From: Proteiniphilum sp. UBA5267 | GTDB lineage: Bacteria > Bacteroidota > Bacteroidia > Bacteroidales > Dysgonomonadaceae | Reading direction: 5' to 3' | Length of the DNA: 10,808 nucleotides | Assembly: GCA_002411515.1 (NCBI GenBank) | Contig: DHTF01000017.1 | Span: 1-10,808 of the forward strand | Part shown: positions 6,686 through 10,808 of the stretch, one piece after another | Position numbering within the stretch: the first letter of the stretch is position 1 | Layout: each line of letters opens with the position of its first letter | The notes under the pieces: generated by a model | What the model was told of the DNA's origin: nothing | The model's input: only the letters and a program-made list of their open reading frames with translations | Database searches by the model: none | Made by a program: the position numbers and the translations under genes

Positions 6686-6713
6686 TCTGATAGCTCAATA
6701 TTGCCATATCAGA
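6686..6713. repeat. 28-bp dyad between divergent promoters
   Basis: TCTGATA (6686-6692) and TATCAGA (6707-6713) are perfect inverted repeats. They are centred on the 8-bp palindrome CAATATTG (6696-6703), so 11 of 14 base pairs are symmetric about one axis. Another TCTGA lies at 6733-6737. The site is between the divergent kinase and zinc-ribbon genes. It could be a regulator site, but no partner is known. Confidence 0.3.
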
Positions 6714-6766
6714 CAGATTGATTGAAATATTATCTGACCGGAGGGGCGTAAAAGCGTGAAGTTTGC

Positions 6767-6774
6767 TACCTTTG
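6767..6774 (+). promoter_or_regulatory. -7 element (TACCTTTG) for the zinc-ribbon gene
   Basis: TACCTTTG is a perfect match to the Bacteroidota -7 consensus, 36 bases before the ATG at 6811. No TTG stands at the expected -33 position (around 6744, a G-rich stretch), so the promoter may be weak or activator-dependent. Confidence 0.55.
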
Positions 6775-6810
6775 TAAAAAGGTGAAATCACACCAAACAC
6801 CCATAATTAT

Positions 6811-7929
6811 ATGTCTCTACAATGTCCCTTATGTGGAAAGAATAAAGCGACAGAAGCGTTGTTTTGTGAAGATTGTTCGAAGAAAATCCGCACCGATTAT
6901 GAGCTTGAACTGCCTGAACGCCTGAATGGGAAGACGGAGTCGATTGTCAGAAAGCAGGAAGAAAAATCGGAGAATGAGATACGCAACGAATCTGGCCGTG
7001 CCAACGATCACAAGGAGATACCGCAGGAGTTCGATAGTCGAAAGAGGAAAAAAGGAAAACCTTTTCTGTGGTTTGTTCTGGTCGCTGTTATTTTGGCGGG
7101 TGCTTTTTTAGTGTACAACGAAACAATCCGAAAGAATAATCTTGAACGCGCTGCCTGGGACAAGGCGCTGAAAATAAACTCTGTGGAAGGATATCTTGCT
7201 TATATGGCGTCACATCCTACTTCAGCCCGCTTTGGAGAAGCACAAACCAGGCTGATGAGCCTCAAGCAAGGAGAAGCAATGGACTGGGAAATGCTCAAAA
7301 CGACCGATAACCTGTCTGCCTTGCGCGACTTCCTGCAACAGTATCCCGAGAGCCCCTATCGTTCGCTGGTGAAGATGCGACTCGATTCACTCTCCTGGAT
7401 GGGAGCATTGAAGGTAAATCGTACCGAAGCCTATTCCGATTATATGTTACAGGTGCAGCGAGGTGACTTCAAGGGTGAGTATCTTACGCTGGCTGATGAT
7501 CGCTACACAATGCTGTTCCAGTCGTATCCCGTGAATGAGGCAGATCTGGACAGCATTCGCCGAACCGTGGAGGGGTTCTACAATTCTCTCTCCTCCGTCA
7601 ACTACGATGGCATAAGTCGTTATCTGGCACCCGTGGTGGAACGTTTTTTTGAATCGGGGAGGGCTTCCCGTGAGCGAATTACCGGTGAACTGCTGGTTGC
7701 GGCAGCACGCTCACAGGATGCTACATTACAATTTGACGTGGATCAGAGTGCGGTGCAGTACGAAAAAACAATGGAAGGTGGTTATAAGGTAAACGTCCCC
7801 ATTGTAAAGTTGTTCGAGAAGGAGGAAGCCACCACGTACATGCCGGGTTATATTGTTCACATGGAGTTAAACTCCCTGTTTCAGATTACCGCCATTTATG
7901 AAACGAAACCACATCCTGGGGCACCCTGA
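6811..7929 (+). CDS. Zinc-ribbon membrane-anchored protein with three helical repeats
   Basis: The 372-residue protein begins with a CxxC-x10-CxxC zinc ribbon (C5, C8, C19, C22). A charged, probably disordered linker (about 30-83) leads to a single membrane helix (about 84-102). The ribbon is therefore probably cytoplasmic and the rest periplasmic. After the helix come three similar units (about 114-151, 155-194 and 195-235) of the form W..(A/M)LK..(N/T)...(A/L)..(Y/F)(L/M), the first two followed by a P-x-S-x turn. The C-terminal part (about 243-366) is mixed alpha/beta and could be NTF2-like, but I cannot assign it. I recognise no enzyme motif. The layout suggests a scaffold or sensor linking envelope and cytoplasm. 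It has its own -7 element and is followed 80 bp later by uvrB; a functional link to DNA repair is not supported. Confidence 0.85.
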   Translation: MSLQCPLCGKNKATEALFCEDCSKKIRTDYELELPERLNGKTESIVRKQEEKSENEIRNESGRANDHKEIPQEFDSRKRKKGKPFLWFVLVAVILAGAFLVYNETIRKNNLERAAWDKALKINSVEGYLAYMASHPTSARFGEAQTRLMSLKQGEAMDWEMLKTTDNLSALRDFLQQYPESPYRSLVKMRLDSLSWMGALKVNRTEAYSDYMLQVQRGDFKGEYLTLADDRYTMLFQSYPVNEADLDSIRRTVEGFYNSLSSVNYDGISRYLAPVVERFFESGRASRERITGELLVAAARSQDATLQFDVDQSAVQYEKTMEGGYKVNVPIVKLFEKEEATTYMPGYIVHMELNSLFQITAIYETKPHPGAP

Positions 7930-7993
7930 ATGAAGAGAAAGAGATTCCCCGAAGGGTAGCGACTCTTCCTCCAAAACAAATGAAAATGTTGTT

Positions 7994-8003
7994 TGTTTAA
8001 ACA
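7994..8003. promoter_or_regulatory. Palindrome TGTTTAAACA just before uvrB
   Basis: TGTTTAAACA is a perfect 10-bp palindrome ending 6 bp before the uvrB ATG. An overlapping inverted repeat, AAACAAA (7974-7980) with TTTGTTT (7992-7998), lies in the same leader. No TAnnTTTG element was found between 7930 and 8009, so uvrB may use a non-standard promoter or read through from the upstream gene. A damage-response site is possible but not shown. Confidence 0.25.
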
Positions 8004-8009
8004 GTGACT

Positions 8010-10019
8010 ATGCAATTCCAACTTACATCAGAATATAAGCCTACCGGTGATCAGCCTGAAGCCATTAAATCACTGGTTGAGGGACTCCGACAACAGGTTC
8101 CTTATCAGACACTGCTGGGTGTGACCGGATCGGGTAAAACTTTTACCGTAGCCAACGTCATTGCTCAAATGAACAAACCCACACTGGTGCTGAGTCACAA
8201 CAAGACGCTGGCAGCTCAGCTCTACAGTGAGTTTAAGGGGTTCTTTCCGCACAATGCGGTGGAATACTTTGTCTCTTATTACGATTATTATCAACCCGAA
8301 GCATATATCCCCACGACCGATACCTATATTGAAAAAGATCTTGCCATCAACGACGAGATCGAGAAACTCCGGCTTGCTGCTACCTCCTCACTGCTCTCAG
8401 GACGGAATGATGTGATTGTGGTGTCGTCGGTTTCCTGCCTCTATGGTATTGGGAATCCGGAAGACTTTCAAAAAACAACCATCGAGGTAAGGGTGGGGCA
8501 GACCATTGAGCGGGATCAACTCTTGCGGTTGCTGGTCAACAGCCTATATTCGCGCAATGAAACGGCCGACTTCGATCGGGGTCACTTTCGGGTGAAGGGC
8601 GATACGGTGGATGTCTTTCTGGCATACCACGATTATATTATCCGGGTAATCTTCTGGGGCGATGAGATAGAAAGCGTGGAATCGGTGGATCCCCTTACCG
8701 GCATCACCATGGAACGAATGGATGCGTACCGCATCTTTCCCGCAAATCTCTTTGTTACCACCCAGGAACGCATTAACAGGGCCATAGACGAGATACAGCT
8801 CGACCTGGGAAAACAGGTAGAGTTCTTTCAGGAAATAGGAAAACCGCTGGAGGCTAAAAGACTCTATGAACGGGTTACCTATGATGTGGAGATGATCAGG
8901 GAGATTGGATACTGTTCCGGCATTGAGAACTATTCGCGCTATTTCGATGGACGCCTGCCGGGAACACGTCCTTTCTGCCTCCTTGACTTCTTTCCGGAAG
9001 ATTATCTCACCGTGATAGACGAAAGCCACGTGACCATTCCTCAAATACGCGCCATGTACGGCGGTGACCATTCCCGCAAGATCAACCTGGTGGAATTCGG
9101 ATTCCGCCTCCCTGCAGCAATCGACAACCGACCCCTCAAGTTTGAAGAATTTGAAGCTCTCTCGCCCGAGATCATCTTCGTGAGTGCTACCCCGGCCGAC
9201 TATGAATTGGAGAAGTCGGAAGGTATAGTAGTGGATCAGTTAATCCGTCCTACGGGATTGCTGGATCCCCCCATCGACGTACGTCCGAGCCTGAATCAGA
9301 TTGATGACCTCATGGAGGAGATTCAACAGCGGGTAGAGAAGGATGAACGCGTGCTGGTGACCACCCTGACCAAACGCATGGCAGAGGAGCTGACCTACTA
9401 CCTGGCAGGCAACAATGTGCGGTGCAACTACATACATTCCGATGTGGAAACACTTGAACGTGTGAAGATCATGGACGATCTGCGTGCTGGCTTGTTCGAT
9501 GTGCTGATCGGAGTGAACCTGTTGCGCGAAGGCCTCGATCTGCCTGAAGTATCGCTTGTGGCCGTACTCGATGCCGACAAGGAAGGTTTCCTCCGTTCCC
9601 ATCGTTCCCTTACACAGACAGCGGGACGTGCTGCCCGCAATGTGAACGGTAAGGTAATCTTCTATGCCGACAAGATCACAAACAGCATGCAGATGACCAT
9701 CGACGAAACCAATCGCCGAAGGGAAAAACAGATGAAATACAACGAAGCACACGGCATCTCACCCCAACAAATCAAGAGAAATCGTTCTTCCGCACTCAAC
9801 AAGGAGTATACCTCCACAATTGAAGCAAAAGCATATGTTGAACCGGACTATTATGCATTGGCTGCAGAGCCGCTGACAACTTATGCCACGACCGACGACC
9901 TGAAGACCAAAATTGAACAGACCCGTAAGGCAATGCTGGCCGCAGCCAAGAAACTGGAGTTTCTGGAAGCCGCTCAGCTACGCGATCAGCTGGTGATGCT
10001 GGAGGAGATGTTGAAATGA
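8010..10019 (+). CDS. uvrB: UvrABC excision nuclease subunit B
   Basis: The 669-residue protein is full length for UvrB, the damage-verifying helicase-like subunit of nucleotide excision repair. It receives DNA from UvrA and recruits UvrC. Visible parts are the N-terminal TGDQPEAI (12-19), Walker A GVTGSGKT (37-44), the beta-hairpin beginning YYDYYQPEAYIP (90-101) that clamps DNA, DESH (337-340), SATPADYE (372-379), helicase motifs GVNLLREGLDLPE (501-513) and QTAGRAARN (536-544), and a C-terminal UVR domain (about 630-665) that contacts UvrC. All key motifs are intact. A GTG at 8004 would add two residues (MTM); the ATG at 8010 gives the usual MxFxLTSxYKPTGDQPEAI start and is preferred. The formate--THF ligase gene follows 39 bp downstream, possibly on the same transcript. 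Confidence 0.98.
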   Translation: MQFQLTSEYKPTGDQPEAIKSLVEGLRQQVPYQTLLGVTGSGKTFTVANVIAQMNKPTLVLSHNKTLAAQLYSEFKGFFPHNAVEYFVSYYDYYQPEAYIPTTDTYIEKDLAINDEIEKLRLAATSSLLSGRNDVIVVSSVSCLYGIGNPEDFQKTTIEVRVGQTIERDQLLRLLVNSLYSRNETADFDRGHFRVKGDTVDVFLAYHDYIIRVIFWGDEIESVESVDPLTGITMERMDAYRIFPANLFVTTQERINRAIDEIQLDLGKQVEFFQEIGKPLEAKRLYERVTYDVEMIREIGYCSGIENYSRYFDGRLPGTRPFCLLDFFPEDYLTVIDESHVTIPQIRAMYGGDHSRKINLVEFGFRLPAAIDNRPLKFEEFEALSPEIIFVSATPADYELEKSEGIVVDQLIRPTGLLDPPIDVRPSLNQIDDLMEEIQQRVEKDERVLVTTLTKRMAEELTYYLAGNNVRCNYIHSDVETLERVKIMDDLRAGLFDVLIGVNLLREGLDLPEVSLVAVLDADKEGFLRSHRSLTQTAGRAARNVNGKVIFYADKITNSMQMTIDETNRRREKQMKYNEAHGISPQQIKRNRSSALNKEYTSTIEAKAYVEPDYYALAAEPLTTYATTDDLKTKIEQTRKAMLAAAKKLEFLEAAQLRDQLVMLEEMLK

Positions 10020-10058
10020 TGGGATGATGTGTTCATATAAATCAGTAAATTATTGAAA

Positions 10059-10808
10059 ATGAAATCTGACATTCAAATTGCAAGAGAGACACACCTGAGA
10101 AGAATCAAAGATATTGCAGAAAACATCGGGATACCACGCGATGAGGTAATCAGCTTTGGCCGGCACATGGCAAAAGTACCTGCCGGGTTGGTCAATCCTG
10201 AGAAGATAAACCAAAGTAACCTTATCCTGGTCACCGCAATTACTCCTACAAAGGCCGGTATTGGAAAAACTACCGTTTCCATTGGACTGGCACTCGGACT
10301 AAACAAAATAGGGAAAAACGCCATTGTCGCCCTTCGTGAACCTTCATTGGGCCCGGTCTTCGGTATGAAGGGGGGAGCTGCGGGAGGCGGCTATGCCCAG
10401 GTTCTCCCCATGGAGAACATCAACCTGCACTTTACCGGCGATTTTCATGCAGTAACCACGGCACACAATACCATCTCGGCATTGCTCGACAACTATATAT
10501 TCCGGGTACAAGGTACGGGAGAAGATATCAAAGAGGTGCTCTGGAAGCGGGTGCTGGATGTGAACGACCGCAGCTTGCGTTATATTGTTACCGGGCTGGG
10601 TCCCGGAAATGGCGTGCCTCAGGAGGCAGGATTCGATATCACTGCCGCGTCGGAGCTGATGGCTATCCTTTGTCTGGCTGAAAATGAAGAAGACCTGCGC
10701 CGTCGCATCGAAAAGATCCTGTTGGGTTATACCCGAAACGGCAAACCTTTCACCGTAAAAGATCTGGGTGTGGCGGGTGCCATCACCGTGCTGATGAAGG
10801 ATGCCATT
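10059..10808 (+). CDS. fhs: Formate--tetrahydrofolate ligase, 3' end beyond the window
   Basis: Exactly 250 codons are present out of about 555 in the family. The enzyme joins formate to tetrahydrofolate using ATP, giving 10-formyl-THF for purine and formyl-Met synthesis, or assimilating formate in anaerobes. Visible parts are [19 protein letters not shown] (35-53), the P-loop [11 protein letters not shown] (62-72), [27 protein letters not shown] (93-119), the [17 protein letters not shown] segment (121-137), [13 protein letters not shown] (162-174) and [17 protein letters not shown] (191-207). The P-loop has I where many homologues have E (GEGKT); I believe this is usual in Bacteroidota but cannot verify it here. 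The ATG at 10059 gives the usual MKSDIxIA start. No clear promoter was seen in the 39 bp after uvrB. Confidence 0.97.
   Translation, partial: MKSDIQIARETHLRRIKDIAENIGIPRDEVISFGRHMAKVPAGLVNPEKINQSNLILVTAITPTKAGIGKTTVSIGLALGLNKIGKNAIVALREPSLGPVFGMKGGAAGGGYAQVLPMENINLHFTGDFHAVTTAHNTISALLDNYIFRVQGTGEDIKEVLWKRVLDVNDRSLRYIVTGLGPGNGVPQEAGFDITAASELMAILCLAENEEDLRRRIEKILLGYTRNGKPFTVKDLGVAGAITVLMKDAI

Noticed and set aside
7932..7968. GAAGAG/CTCTTC inverted repeat after the zinc-ribbon gene as a terminator
   Set aside because: Only a 6-bp stem with a 25-nt loop and no T-run follows, too weak to call.
8004..8009. GTG at 8004 as uvrB start
   Set aside because: It adds only two residues before the ATG at 8010, which gives the usual UvrB N-terminus.
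8544..9752. Minus-strand open frames of 175 and 170 codons inside uvrB
   Set aside because: UvrB is unambiguous on the plus strand, and the antisense translations are rich in Cys and His with no family resemblance.

Overview
The window looks like chromosomal DNA from a Bacteroidota bacterium, most likely Bacteroidales. The grounds are the protein styles (UvrB, formate--THF ligase, DUF4153, a 97-aa winged-helix regulator), the lack of strong Shine-Dalgarno sequences, and several promoters of the Bacteroidota type (-7 TAnnTTTG, -33 TTG/TTTG). A Dysgonomonadaceae-like family is a guess from general resemblance. No insertion sequence, integrase, phage gene or CRISPR array was seen, and coding style is uniform, so this reads as core or semi-core genome rather than an island.

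Left part (1-2981): a 5'-complete, 3'-truncated pirin gene runs leftward off the window. Diverging from it is a three-gene rightward set: a six-helix membrane protein, a small winged-helix regulator 3 bp behind it, and a DUF4153 polytopic membrane protein 71 bp later. A perfect inverted repeat overlaps the candidate promoter of the first gene and is a natural candidate for autoregulation by the winged-helix protein. A strong hairpin closes the set and also serves the convergent tRNA gene.

Middle (3018-6666): on the minus strand lie a diacylglycerol/undecaprenol kinase-family gene, overlapped by 4 bp by a 1027-aa PD-(D/E)XK nuclease--SF1 helicase fusion of Dna2-like architecture, then a tRNA-Gln(CTG) with its own promoter and an encoded CCA end. 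The kinase has a very good promoter (-33 TTTG, 19-nt spacer, -7 TAATTTTG) with a second perfect -7 element in tandem and a 9-bp inverted repeat over the -33.

Right part (6667-10808): on the plus strand a zinc-ribbon, single-pass membrane protein with three helical repeats is followed by uvrB (nucleotide excision repair) and the first 250 codons of fhs (formate--tetrahydrofolate ligase).

No clearly new multi-gene system is proven here. The two candidates most worth following are the self-regulated membrane module at 583-2921 and the kinase-coupled nuclease-helicase, which appears to lack the Fe-S cysteines and the N-terminal nuclease histidine seen in Dna2 and Cas4 relatives.
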